DNA of 59,527 nt from an uncultured Prevotella sp. (GTDB taxonomy: Bacteria; Bacteroidota; Bacteroidia; Bacteroidales; Bacteroidaceae): assembly GCA_900544825.1 (NCBI GenBank), contig UQWP01000005.1:1-59527 (forward strand), in the 5' to 3' direction. Made by a program: the position numbers and the translations under genes. Shown here one piece after another: positions 50,725-59,507 of this stretch. Each line of letters begins with the position of its first letter. Positions within the stretch are counted from its first letter, which is position 1. Under the pieces are notes generated by a model. The model had not been told where the DNA came from. It did no database searches and was given only the letters and a program-made list of their open reading frames with translations.

Positions 50725-53700
50725 CTTTTTCGGTGAAATTTTGAAAATATCCTCCTTTTTCTTTCACATAGTCCATTAATTGGCTAAAAATCTGATTATT
50801 GCGCAATATCTCTGCATTGCCCGTCATAATCATCTGTTTCCGGGCTCGGGTGATGGCTACATTCAGCTTGCGGTCGATGATGGCTCCGTCTTCCACAAAG
50901 CTGTTGCCGGCTAGAAAATCGAGCTGCCAGATGTTCTGGATGGTGAAACTGTAGATGATGACATCACGCTGACTGCCCTGATAGCGCTCCACGGTGTCGA
51001 TGCTGATCTTCTCCAGTTCCGGGATGCCCAGCTTTTCGATGCCTTTGCGCACCATGGCTATCTGGTTGCGATAGGGTACGATGACGCCCACCGTCTTCTG
51101 GGCATCAAACCGGTCGCCGTAGAAACGGTGGATGCGGCGAAGCATATCCACAACGATTTCTGCCTCGTTGGCATTGATCTTGTCCGATACATTCGGCTCC
51201 TTGCAGAACCTGGAAGGGAGGAAAATCATGCGGTGCTCCTTCAGCAGGTCGTCGAGTGCATCTTCTGATGGGAGGGTGTACGACAGTTCCGACTCCAACT
51301 GATGCGGACAAGGTACGGGCTCCAGCTTTTCCCGGCGATAGAACATCCGGTTCGGGAACTCGGCAATCTCCGGGTGCATTCGTCCCTGGCGGCGCAGGAT
51401 GCCGATGAATTCGGTGCGCTCCTCGTGGTCTTCCCATCTGATCAGGCGCTCGAAGAGGGAGTTGCGGCAGTTGGTGAGGCAGATGTCCTGCAGGATACTC
51501 ATATCGATGACACCCCCTTTCTGGCTGTCGTTGATGGTAGGGATGCCCGAATCCTTCTCGCTCTGCTGCACGACGGCTGGCAACTGCTTGTAGTCGCCGA
51601 TGAGAATGAACTTATCTACAGCCGAAAGCAGGCCGGTGAGATTAGGCTCCAGTATCTGGCTCGACTCATCGATGATGGCAAGCTTGAAGTGCTTCAGCGT
51701 AAAGATGAAGGGCTTGGAGGTCATCATCGAAGTGGTGCCTACAATCACGCGCGTACCTATTATATATTGCTTGATGGCTTCCAGTTTCGGACAGTCGCTG
51801 ATAGCCTTCTCTATCAGATATGGGCGGAATCGCTCATCGCAGGAGTACTCGCTGCCCAGACGCAGGAATGGGATGCCGGAATCTACCAGCATCTCGCAGA
51901 TTTCATCCACGGCACGGTTGGTATAGCTCATCAGCAGGATAGAGGAAGCAGGCTGATGCGCCGTCTTGCTTCCGGCGGCGATGCTTTCTGCTGTAGGCAT
52001 TCCCGTTCCGTCGTTCAGCGCTTCTTCCACCATGAACTTCAGGGCACGACTGGTCTTTCCTGTTCCCGGAGGTCCCACGAGCAGGAAGTAATCCTGTGCC
52101 TGTTTGGCACGGAGAATGATGTCGTCCAGTACATCGTCATAATGTCTGGTCAATTCCTGCGAAGTATCTCTCTGTGGAGCACGCTGACCTAATAAAAGGT
52201 CGCGCTTGTCCTTAGGTGCACAGATAAACTGATGCAGGTTGCGGATGCTTCCTCCTGTAGAGGCGTCAGTCGTTCCGTGTTCGATGGCGTACGGCAGGTT
52301 CATCTCGAAGATGTCGGCATTCTGCTGTCCATCGGTCAGGTGAACCACGATTTCATCGCTGTGAATCTCCTGCAGTACACCTTTATATAATATAGCCTTT
52401 CTTACATCCGGTTCTTCCTTGAGCTTGTAGGTATAGAGATACACCATATCGCCGATGCGGAAGTTGGGCAGGAAGTCCTTGCCCTGGTCGGGTACGCTGA
52501 GGGTGATGGTATCATATCCGCTTCCGGCGCAGCTCTGTTCCTTTCGGATGATGTGCAGGTCGGTATAGATATTTCCGGCATCCTTCTTTTCGGCGAGCGG
52601 CATGGTCCAGAGGTCGGAACTTGATGTGTTCGTTCCTTCCTGTGCACCCACCTTGCTGATCATCTGTTCCCGCAGTACGAAGGTCATCATGCGGCAGAAG
52701 TAGGCTTCCTCCAGGGGCGATAGGCTATGGAGCGGCTTGGTGATGGCTTCTATCTGCGGTTTCAGATACTTGTTGTAGAAGAAGTCCTGGGTGCCTGCCA
52801 CATTCAATACTTCGGGGGTAAACTCGTTCAGCGCATGCTCGAAACCTTCCTTGGCTATCTCGAAGGAGGCGGCAACCAGCTGGTTGCGGTATTGGATGGC
52901 TTCCTTGAAGAGCTTCTGGTAGTAGGCTACCACCATCAGTCCGTCCTGTGGACGGTATTTGGAGTAGAGCAGTCGGATGTTCACGCGGTCGTTGCTCAAC
53001 TTGAAGTTGTGCTGCAATACCCCATAGTAGAGCAGGAGCTGCACATAGTGAGGCTCCAGCTGATAACTGTGATACCCCGGATCCACCTGATGGGTTTCGA
53101 TATTCATGTTGCGTCCCGATTTCTGTTCCACCAGCAGTTTGCAGTCGGTGGTCATCAGATCCACACGACCTTGAATGCCGAGGGCTTCGCAGACGAACGA
53201 AGGTTCCAGGATGGCTTTCTTCCGGTCGTAAAGACTTTCGCCACGGAAAGTCGTCATCTGTGCCTGCGATGCGGTGCGTGGAAAGAGGATATCCACTACC
53301 TGCTGCAGATTGAAAGCCTGCAGGCTGGCATCGGTATAGAACTTCTTGGGGTCAAACCAGGGACAGGTGCAGAACTCCAGGGCTTTCTCCCGGAAGTTTG
53401 TCTTCACCGTCTCGTTCATCTGGTATTTGCCGTGGCTGTTGATGATGTCATCCAGCGCAGCTCCGGCAAAGTTACCCAGCAGGGTAGCCTGGGTGTTGGC
53501 TCTGGGCTTCATCTGGTTCAGCAGATAGAGTAGGGGATGATGCCCGAAAGCCGTAAAGCAGGTGGCGATGCTACTGATATCTACCAGATAATCGGGTTCC
53601 ACCACGATGAGTCGGGGAGTGATGATGGGCTGCTTCACCTGACAGTCGAGCAGGTTGAGCTGCATCCCTTCCTTCAGGATATCCCAGAGATAGGTATGGT

Positions 53701-54226
53701 CGATATGGTTCTCCTCATCTTTCAACTGCACGAGATATTCCTCCTCATCGGCATCCTGGTCGATATCCACACGGATAAAATCGCCGTCCCAGTTCTTCAC
53801 GATGCATCGGATGCGGCGGTTGTTGATTTCCAGTCCCTTCTGATAAGGTCGGGGAGTATGCGGAATGAGCACGTTGAGTTCGTGGGGAACATCCACTCCG
53901 AAGACTGCGGAGATGAAGAGGGTGAGGGCACGTGCATCGTATTTCAGGTCTTCGCCCGAAAGCGGTTCCTGCGAGTTGCTGTGTCGGCGCATGGTCTGGA
54001 TGGCAATCTTGTCTGCCACCTTGATGCCGCGTGCCTTGCAGAGATAGTCCACCTGCGAGAAAAGGTTACCGAAAGCCTGTTTGGTATCCTTTACTCCTTC
54101 GTGGCAACAGAGGATGAGCGTATCGTGCATCATCTTGTTGCATGTCTTCGGCTCCAGGTCGGGATGTGTCAAGAGTTCCCTTACCCGCTGGAAAAGTTCT
54201 GCGGCGCTGATATTGTTCTGATTCAT
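50717..54226 (-). CDS. Dna2-like helicase with PD-(D/E)XK nuclease domain
   Basis: A 1169-residue cytoplasmic protein. The middle part (about 210-430) is a Cas4/Dna2-type nuclease, with LLGNFAGAALDDIINSHGKY and the catalytic pair GRVDLMTTDCKLLVEQKSGR (Asp, then Glu-x-Lys). The C-terminal half is an SF1B helicase: Walker A LLVGPPGTGKTSRALKF, Walker B LAIIDESSQILEP, motif III ILIGDYKQLPAVVQ, motif V TVERYQGSQRDVIIYSFT, motif VI NVAITRARKQMIMTGN. The Cys cluster that holds Fe-S in Dna2 and Cas4 is not seen after the nuclease motif. A role in DNA repair or end processing is inferred. No other defence or repair gene lies next to it. Confidence 0.88.
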   Translation of the reverse strand: MNQNNISAAELFQRVRELLTHPDLEPKTCNKMMHDTLILCCHEGVKDTKQAFGNLFSQVDYLCKARGIKVADKIAIQTMRRHSNSQEPLSGEDLKYDARALTLFISAVFGVDVPHELNVLIPHTPRPYQKGLEINNRRIRCIVKNWDGDFIRVDIDQDADEEEYLVQLKDEENHIDHTYLWDILKEGMQLNLLDCQVKQPIITPRLIVVEPDYLVDISSIATCFTAFGHHPLLYLLNQMKPRANTQATLLGNFAGAALDDIINSHGKYQMNETVKTNFREKALEFCTCPWFDPKKFYTDASLQAFNLQQVVDILFPRTASQAQMTTFRGESLYDRKKAILEPSFVCEALGIQGRVDLMTTDCKLLVEQKSGRNMNIETHQVDPGYHSYQLEPHYVQLLLYYGVLQHNFKLSNDRVNIRLLYSKYRPQDGLMVVAYYQKLFKEAIQYRNQLVAASFEIAKEGFEHALNEFTPEVLNVAGTQDFFYNKYLKPQIEAITKPLHSLSPLEEAYFCRMMTFVLREQMISKVGAQEGTNTSSSDLWTMPLAEKKDAGNIYTDLHIIRKEQSCAGSGYDTITLSVPDQGKDFLPNFRIGDMVYLYTYKLKEEPDVRKAILYKGVLQEIHSDEIVVHLTDGQQNADIFEMNLPYAIEHGTTDASTGGSIRNLHQFICAPKDKRDLLLGQRAPQRDTSQELTRHYDDVLDDIILRAKQAQDYFLLVGPPGTGKTSRALKFMVEEALNDGTGMPTAESIAAGSKTAHQPASSILLMSYTNRAVDEICEMLVDSGIPFLRLGSEYSCDERFRPYLIEKAISDCPKLEAIKQYIIGTRVIVGTTSMMTSKPFIFTLKHFKLAIIDESSQILEPNLTGLLSAVDKFILIGDYKQLPAVVQQSEKDSGIPTINDSQKGGVIDMSILQDICLTNCRNSLFERLIRWEDHEERTEFIGILRRQGRMHPEIAEFPNRMFYRREKLEPVPCPHQLESELSYTLPSEDALDDLLKEHRMIFLPSRFCKEPNVSDKINANEAEIVVDMLRRIHRFYGDRFDAQKTVGVIVPYRNQIAMVRKGIEKLGIPELEKISIDTVERYQGSQRDVIIYSFTIQNIWQLDFLAGNSFVEDGAIIDRKLNVAITRARKQMIMTGNAEILRNNQIFSQLMDYVKEKGGYFQNFTEKVW

Positions 54227-54304
54227 GAATTGTTGCTTAATCTTGAGAGATGTTTACCTCATCTCTTTCCTCGAAAATGCGATTATTGGCTGCTTTTATT
54301 CCCA

Positions 54305-55447
54305 TTATGGTAAAATGTTGTATTCTCTCTTCAGCCAAAGCTCGAAGACAGGATCGACAAATGAGAAATCTTGAAGATGTTTCTCAACGAGATCTTTCTC
54401 TACTAATACTTTCTTGTTACGTGTGATGCTCTGTGGCTGCCCCAGACCATACGTCTCTACGACATCCTTGGCATTGAAGTGCTTTTCGCCAGAAGCGATG
54501 GCTTTCAACATGCCGATTTGGGTGGGAGTGAGCTCGTCCATCTCTGTCAAGAACAAGTCTTCGTTGGTGTCCAAAACCAGTTGGAGCTGGTTGTCAAGGA
54601 GTTTTTGCGTCACCTCTTTGTCTGTGTGTGACCATAGGAAGAAGCAATATTGCTGTACGTACCAAGAGTTATACTTCACTCTTTCGCATAGACATTCTGC
54701 TTGGCTCTCAGAGATAGTTTTTCCTGTCTTCTTAAAATTGCTCATGATATATGGTATCCAATATTCCTTGGCTATTCTTTTCAGGTTCATCAGTTGTCCG
54801 AACTTAAAGAAAGGACTGTTCGCCTTGTTGAAAATATCTTTCATCATGTGCATCTTGCTGCCGTAGAGACAATAGGTGGTATGGTGCTGCAACTGCCATT
54901 CAGCCCTCAGCATAGCTTCAAGGTTCTTCCATTTTGGCAGGTTGGCGAGTTGCTGAAACTCATCGATGCAGACGATAATCTTGATGCCTTTAGCCTCGGC
55001 TATCCTTTCGGGGAGTTGCAGAATGTTTTCAGGACTTTCCTTTACAGGATTCACCTTTAGGTTGACCTCTACGCTATTCATTGGGTCGGAAGCTATCGTG
55101 ATGCTTGGGGTAAAACGATTGATAAATTTCACCAAGTCAGATAATTTCTGTTCCAATGTGGAAGAAACTCCTTGTATCACGATGGAGGCAAATTTGTTGT
55201 AGAATTCTTCCTCCGTATGAATCTTGGAGGCATCCATGAAGCAAACCTTTGCCTTGGATTCTTCCTGCATTAATTCTTCCATAGAGGTTCTGACAAGCGA
55301 AGATTTTCCCCATCTTCTTGGAGATACCAAGATGACATTGATGCCGTGGCGAAGGAAATTCTTAAGTTCCCTTCGGTCTTCTACTCTGTCGATAAAACTC
55401 TCTTTCTCAGCGAGTCTTCCATAAATAAAGGGTATATCCATAATCAA
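54305..55447 (-). CDS. Archaeal-type AAA ATPase (PF01637-like)
   Basis: A 380-residue STAND-like ATPase. Walker A is NVILVSPRRWGKSSLVRTSM, Walker B is IKIIVCIDEFQQLANLPKW, followed by arginine-sensor-like segments. The C-terminus has a winged helix (TPTQIGMLKAIASGEKHFNA, VVETYGLGQPQSITRNKKVL, then VEKDLVEK). An ATG at 55441 is an equally good start. Such proteins are frequent and variable in Bacteroidota. The function is unknown. It is on the same strand as the helicase gene, 78 bp upstream, and the two may be cotranscribed. Confidence 0.85.
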   Translation of the reverse strand: MIMDIPFIYGRLAEKESFIDRVEDRRELKNFLRHGINVILVSPRRWGKSSLVRTSMEELMQEESKAKVCFMDASKIHTEEEFYNKFASIVIQGVSSTLEQKLSDLVKFINRFTPSITIASDPMNSVEVNLKVNPVKESPENILQLPERIAEAKGIKIIVCIDEFQQLANLPKWKNLEAMLRAEWQLQHHTTYCLYGSKMHMMKDIFNKANSPFFKFGQLMNLKRIAKEYWIPYIMSNFKKTGKTISESQAECLCERVKYNSWYVQQYCFFLWSHTDKEVTQKLLDNQLQLVLDTNEDLFLTEMDELTPTQIGMLKAIASGEKHFNAKDVVETYGLGQPQSITRNKKVLVEKDLVEKHLQDFSFVDPVFELWLKREYNILP

Positions 55448-55466
55448 TTTTTTATAAGTGATGGCG

Positions 55467-55474
55467 CAAAGTTA
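55467..55474 (-). promoter_or_regulatory. -7 element for the AAA ATPase gene
   Basis: TAACTTTG on the minus strand, about 20 bp before the start; no clear -33. Confidence 0.5.
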
Positions 55475-55579
55475 CAAAAATTATAAATACTCTTATAATA
55501 AATGTATTTATAATTATGGATAATTAACGAGGTGATGGAAAAAGAAGTATTCCATTAAGTATTTTTTTCGTAAGAAAGC

Positions 55580-55610
55580 CTTGCCGTATCAATTCTTTTT
55601 TGTATATTTG
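55580..55610 (+). promoter_or_regulatory. Promoter of the deaminase gene
   Basis: CTTG at 55580-55583, 19 bp, TATATTTG at 55603-55610. Confidence 0.6.
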
Positions 55611-55659
55611 TAGCCCCAAAATGAAAGATGGGATATTATTAATCTAAAATATTAAACGA

Positions 55660-56127
55660 ATGACAAAAGAAGAATTGATGCATAGAGCCATTGAGCTCTC
55701 AAAGAATAGCGTGAAGACGGGTGGCGGACCTTTCGGTGCCGTGATCGCCAAGGACGGAATCATCATCGCTGAGGCTTCCAACAGTGTTACCATCGACCTC
55801 GATCCTACGGCTCATGCCGAGGTAAACTGCATCCGCCAGGCTACCCGCAAGTTGAAAACCTTCAATCTGGAGGGTTGCGAGATCTATACTTCCTGCGAGC
55901 CTTGCCCGATGTGCCTGGGTGCTATCTATTGGGCGCATCTCGACAAAATCTATTATGCCAATGATAGAAAGGATGCGGCAAAGATAGGTTTCGATGATGA
56001 GTTTATCTATGAGGAGATAGACCGCAAGATAGAAGATCGCCACAAGCCGATGATTGCCCTGATGCGCGATGAGGCGCTGGGTGCCTTCCGCATGTGGGAG
56101 GAAAATACAGAAAAAACGGAGTATTAA
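55660..56127 (+). CDS. Guanine deaminase-like nucleoside/nucleobase deaminase
   Basis: A 155-residue CDA-fold zinc enzyme. The zinc site is PTAHAEVNCIRQATRK (His-Ala-Glu) and YTSCEPCPMCLGAIYWAH (PCxxC). The C-terminal DEFIYEEIDRKIEDRHKPMI and FRMWEENTEKTEY resemble the Bacillus GuaD type rather than TadA. It would turn guanine into xanthine. The next genes, a xanthine-type permease and xpt, fit that pathway. TadA-like activity cannot be excluded by sequence alone. Confidence 0.85.
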   Translation: MTKEELMHRAIELSKNSVKTGGGPFGAVIAKDGIIIAEASNSVTIDLDPTAHAEVNCIRQATRKLKTFNLEGCEIYTSCEPCPMCLGAIYWAHLDKIYYANDRKDAAKIGFDDEFIYEEIDRKIEDRHKPMIALMRDEALGAFRMWEENTEKTEY

Positions 56128-56140
56128 CACTCCGTTTTTT
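56111..56140 (+). terminator. Terminator overlapping the deaminase stop codon
   Basis: AAAAAACGGAGT (56111-56122) pairs with ACTCCGTTTTTT (56129-56140). The TAA stop (56125-56127) lies in the loop, so the hairpin uses coding DNA. Confidence 0.88.
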
Positions 56141-56192
56141 ATTGTTCAACGAATTATTCTACTAAAAGAACTGATTTCTCGGATATTCTTTG

Positions 56193-56200
56193 TAATTTTG
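56193..56200 (+). promoter_or_regulatory. -7 element of the permease promoter
   Basis: TAATTTTG, giving a leader of about 120 nt that contains short direct repeats. Confidence 0.55.
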
Positions 56201-56219
56201 TCGCCAAATTCAGAAACCC

Positions 56220-56320
56220 CTGAATTCTAGAAGATGGAAATTCTCTAATTATAAGAAATTCATTTCAAGGAATTCATTATAAGGAATTCTCTGATTATAT
56301 GGAAATTCTCTAATTATTAT
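56220..56320 (+). repeat. GAATT-rich direct repeats in the permease leader
   Basis: TGGAAATTCTCTAATTAT occurs at 56235-56252 and again at 56300-56317. Between them lie related units AAGAAATTCATT, AAGGAATTCATTAT and AAGGAATTCTCTGATTAT. The region is AT-rich, lies in the presumed 5' leader and contains no gene. Confidence 0.8.
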
Positions 56321-56327
56321 AAAGATA

Positions 56328-57635
56328 ATGGAACAGTCAATAGAAAATCTCTACAAATTAGACGGCAGAGTGCCCGTAGGTAAAGCACTCCCATTTGGTC
56401 TTCAGCATGTCTTGGCGATGTTCGTCAGCAACATTGCTCCAATTATGATCCTTGCCGGTGCGATAGGATTGGATAGTTCGGTGAGCGCCGTGCTCATCCA
56501 GAACTGTATGGTCATCGCCGGTATCGGTACCTTGGTACAGCTCTATCCTGTATGGCGCATCGGTTCCCGTCTGCCTATCGTGATGGGTATTTCCTTCACC
56601 TTCCTTTCACTTGCCATCGCCATTGCCGGTGCTCATGGCATGGGTACGCTGATTGGTGCAGTCATCATCGGCGGTCTGATAGAAGGAACACTTGGTCTCT
56701 TCGCCAAGTATTGGATTAAGTTGATTCCGCCTGTAGTAGCCGCTACCGTGGTAACAGCCATCGGTTTCTCGCTGCTTCCTGTAGGTGCCAACTCTTTTGC
56801 CGGTGGTCAGGGTGCTGCCGACTTCGGTAGCATGAACAATTGGGTTGTGGGTTCTGTAACCTTGCTCGCTTGTCTCCTCTGCCAGATTTTCGCCAAGGGA
56901 TTCCTCCGCTCTCTGTCGGTATTGGTCGGTCTGCTGGTAGGTTATGTCTTGGCTCTCTTTATGGGAATGATAGATTTTAGTGGACTTACCGGTCTTTCAA
57001 TCATTGCCTTGCCAAAGCTCCTTCCGTTTACTCCAGAGTTTAATATCGGTGCCATTCTCTCGGTGGTAGCTGTTTATCTGGTTTCTGCCACAGAGACCAT
57101 CGGTGATACTTCTGCGCTCTGCAATAGTGCCTTGAAACGCGATCCTAATACCAAGGAGATGGGTGCAGCTGTCTGCTGTGATGGTTTCGTAAGTTCTGTA
57201 TCGGGTCTCTTCGGTTGTACTCCTATCACTTCGTTCAGCCAGAATGTAGGTTTGGCAGCCATGTCGGGAGTTGTAAACCGCTTTACCATTGCCCTGGGTG
57301 CCATCATCATGATTATCGGTGGTGTGTTCCCTGCTATCGGATATGTGCTCACCACCATTCCTCAGGCTGTATTGGGCGGATGTACCATCATGATGTTTGG
57401 TAGCATCCTCTTTGCCGGTTTCGGTATGATGGCTCGCACGGGGTTCTCTCAGCACAACATGGTTATCGTGAGTCTTTCGCTCAGCGTAGGTCTCGGTTTT
57501 ACATCAGCTACGGGTATGTTTAACATCTTCCCAGAGATTGTTCGTACCGTATTTGCTGATAACTGTGTGGCAGTAGTCTTCCTGCTCGCCGTAATCCTGA
57601 ACCTCGTATTGCCAAAGAATTTGGATAAGGCATAG
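56328..57635 (+). CDS. NCS2 family xanthine/uracil permease
   Basis: A 435-residue inner-membrane nucleobase symporter with about 14 membrane segments. It starts with GLQHVLAMFVSNIAPIMIL, has the motif VSATETIGDTSALCNSALKR and the NCS2 signature TSFSQNVGLAAMSGVVNRFT, which resemble the xanthine (XanQ/PbuX) branch. Substrate is inferred from this and from the neighbouring deaminase and xpt. The repeated leader upstream may control it. Confidence 0.88.
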   Translation: MEQSIENLYKLDGRVPVGKALPFGLQHVLAMFVSNIAPIMILAGAIGLDSSVSAVLIQNCMVIAGIGTLVQLYPVWRIGSRLPIVMGISFTFLSLAIAIAGAHGMGTLIGAVIIGGLIEGTLGLFAKYWIKLIPPVVAATVVTAIGFSLLPVGANSFAGGQGAADFGSMNNWVVGSVTLLACLLCQIFAKGFLRSLSVLVGLLVGYVLALFMGMIDFSGLTGLSIIALPKLLPFTPEFNIGAILSVVAVYLVSATETIGDTSALCNSALKRDPNTKEMGAAVCCDGFVSSVSGLFGCTPITSFSQNVGLAAMSGVVNRFTIALGAIIMIIGGVFPAIGYVLTTIPQAVLGGCTIMMFGSILFAGFGMMARTGFSQHNMVIVSLSLSVGLGFTSATGMFNIFPEIVRTVFADNCVAVVFLLAVILNLVLPKNLDKA

Positions 57636-57662
57636 GAATCGTTTTTCCCTATATATAAAATT

Positions 57663-57700
57663 AAGGTGCAACTCACAAGATAAAACGTGAGTTGCACCTT
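57663..57700. terminator. Bidirectional terminator
   Basis: AAGGTGCAACTCAC (57663-57676) pairs with GTGAGTTGCACCTT (57687-57700), 14 bp perfect, T-rich on both strands. It lies between the convergent permease and hydrolase genes. Confidence 0.88.
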
Positions 57701-57721
57701 ATTTTATATATTCGACTTTTG

Positions 57722-58708
57722 TTACTGTCCTCCCAGTCTTTCGAAGAAGGTGATGATTTCCTCGAAGGTCTTGAATTCATCGCTGCCGTATTTTATGGTT
57801 GTACCCATGAAACCATCGCATGGGCGAGGGTCGATGAAGTAATCGCCGTAGAGCAGGTTCTTCTGGTTGCAGAAGATGATGTGGTTGTAGGCTGGGGTAG
57901 AGAGATATTCCTCCACCCAGGTCTGTACCTTCGCCATGTATTCATGGTCGTTGGTTGGCGCTTGGGCTACGATGTATACGTTGTAATGCTCTATCAGCAT
58001 CTCGTAAGCCTTGTGCATCGAACTGGTTGCCTTCATGTAACTGTCGTGCAGGGCATCGAAGTCGATGTATACGATAGGGCGCTCCTTGCCGTTCTGCTTG
58101 TCGTCTATCCATCGGATTACCGGACAGAGATAGTGGAATGCTACCTTGTCGATAAGGCGGTGCTCGCCATGGAATGGGATGGCGAGCGGATAGTGCTCAT
58201 GGAAGAGGTCGAAGGTATGTACCAGCGGATCAGCATCGCCGAAGAGACCGTAAACACGTTGCTGCTCCTCGGGAGTAATGTCCTGGAAGCAACGCTCGGT
58301 AAAGTCACGGTATTCCTTGATGAGTCCTTTGGTAACCATCAGCTCGTTCACTCCATCCTTTCTTGGGTTCTGGAACTCCTGCTTGCCGGTCATGCTACTC
58401 ATCGTGTTACCCATCTCGAAAGCTGGGTTCACGAGGATGCGGTCGAATCCTTTCAACAGCTCGGTGTACATTCCGCCCATCGAAGTACCGATGATGAGGT
58501 TGGGTTGCTCAGTCTCCGCCATCTTCTGCAGCATCTCTATGGCTTCTTCCGGATGAACCGGGATGTCTTCAGCCACGAGGGTAGCATTCGGCATCAGTTC
58601 CTGCAACATTTTCACGGTACCGCTCTGTGCAGAAGAGAGGAAACCGTGCACATACATGATTTTCTTGCCCGACATCAGGTCGGGGAATTGCTTGATATAT
58701 GGATTCAT
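57722..58708 (-). CDS. YqiA/YcfP-like alpha/beta hydrolase
   Basis: A 328-residue protein. The N-terminal about 190 residues match the YqiA/YcfP esterase family: KIMYVHGFLSSAQSGTVKML, then the nucleophile elbow LIIGTSMGGMYTEL, and the acid region VYGLFGDADPLVHTFDLFHE with a later His. The C-terminal about 120 residues (PIVYIDFDALHDSYMKATSS, and IIFCNQKNLLYGDYFIDPRP) look like a separate domain with HAD-like or nucleotidase-like acids (DFD). Such a two-part protein is longer than E. coli YqiA (about 190). Function is unknown. Confidence 0.75.
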   Translation of the reverse strand: MNPYIKQFPDLMSGKKIMYVHGFLSSAQSGTVKMLQELMPNATLVAEDIPVHPEEAIEMLQKMAETEQPNLIIGTSMGGMYTELLKGFDRILVNPAFEMGNTMSSMTGKQEFQNPRKDGVNELMVTKGLIKEYRDFTERCFQDITPEEQQRVYGLFGDADPLVHTFDLFHEHYPLAIPFHGEHRLIDKVAFHYLCPVIRWIDDKQNGKERPIVYIDFDALHDSYMKATSSMHKAYEMLIEHYNVYIVAQAPTNDHEYMAKVQTWVEEYLSTPAYNHIIFCNQKNLLYGDYFIDPRPCDGFMGTTIKYGSDEFKTFEEIITFFERLGGQ

Positions 58709-58769
58709 AATCTTATAATTTTTATTGGGGGTAACTCCTTAACTTCTTTCACTCCCAGTTATTTTGCTG

Positions 58770-58800
58770 CAAAATTACGGTAAATTGCAGACAAAACAAA
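58770..58800 (-). promoter_or_regulatory. Promoter of the hydrolase gene
   Basis: On the minus strand TTTG (58797-58800), 19 bp, TAATTTTG (58770-58777). Divergent from xpt. Confidence 0.65.
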
Positions 58801-58840
58801 ATTATTGGGCGATAAACTTTCTTGTTTGCGAAAAAAGTAG

Positions 58841-58848
58841 TAATTTTG
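58841..58848 (+). promoter_or_regulatory. -7 element of xpt
   Basis: TAATTTTG, 30 bp before the xpt start at 58878. The -33 element is unclear. Confidence 0.5.
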
Positions 58849-58877
58849 CACCCAATAACCAAAAAGTTCAAGTCATA

Positions 58878-59444
58878 ATGGATTTACTGAAAGAAAGAAT
58901 AATGCAGGAGGGCCGCTGCTTTCCTGGTGGAATCTTAAAAGTAGATAGCTTCGTAAATCATCAGATGGACCCAATCCTGATGATGGATCTGGCTAAGGAA
59001 TTCGTGCGCCTTTTCAAGGACATCAAGTACAACAAGATTGTTACTATCGAGGCTTCGGGCATCGCTCCTGCCATCATGGTGGGGTACCTGACCAATCTTC
59101 CTGTTGTCTTCGTCAAGAAAAAGCAGCCTAAGACAATGGAGGGTATGATTACCTCAGTAGTTCACTCTTTTACCAAGGATCGTGACTATACGGTTTGCGT
59201 GAGCAACAGCTACCTGACTCCTGAGGATCACGTGATCTTCATCGACGACTTCCTCGCCAACGGTAACGCATCCAAGGGTGTGATGGATCTCTGCGAGAAG
59301 GCTGGTGCCAAGATCGAGGCGATGGGCTTCATCATCGAGAAGGCTTTCCAGCATGGTGGTGATTTCCTGCGCAAGGAGGGAATCCGTTATGAGGCACTCG
59401 CAACAGTAGAGAGCCTGGATGATTGCAAGATTGTCTTGAAGTAA
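58878..59444 (+). CDS. xpt: Xanthine phosphoribosyltransferase
   Basis: A 188-residue enzyme from the ATG at 58878 (MDLLKERIMQEGRCFPGGIL), which matches the usual Xpt length; an upstream in-frame ATG at 58764 lies before the promoter and is not used. The PRPP-binding loop is HVIFIDDFLANGNASKGVMD, and the substrate part is TIEASGIAPAIMVGYLTNLP. It makes XMP from xanthine. It completes the guanine-to-xanthine-to-XMP route with the deaminase and permease. Confidence 0.95.
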   Translation: MDLLKERIMQEGRCFPGGILKVDSFVNHQMDPILMMDLAKEFVRLFKDIKYNKIVTIEASGIAPAIMVGYLTNLPVVFVKKKQPKTMEGMITSVVHSFTKDRDYTVCVSNSYLTPEDHVIFIDDFLANGNASKGVMDLCEKAGAKIEAMGFIIEKAFQHGGDFLRKEGIRYEALATVESLDDCKIVLK

Positions 59445-59470
59445 TACTCCTATTATTATATATATTGTAA

Positions 59471-59507
59471 AAGAGGGTGTGTCATAAGTCCATGACGCAC
59501 CCTTTTT
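59471..59507. repeat. Dispersed palindrome, copy 2 (acts as terminator)
   Basis: GGGTGTGTCAT (59475-59485), loop AAGTCC, ATGACGCACCC (59492-59502), flanked by A and T runs. It is the same core and loop as at 18841-18874. It lies after xpt. Confidence 0.85.

Noticed and set aside
56201..56327. Purine riboswitch before the permease
   Set aside because: I cannot find the conserved three-way junction loops of the purine class; the leader is AT-rich repeats.
58764..58877. A 38-residue N-terminal extension of xpt
   Set aside because: The extension would begin upstream of the -7 element, and the family starts at MDLLKERI.
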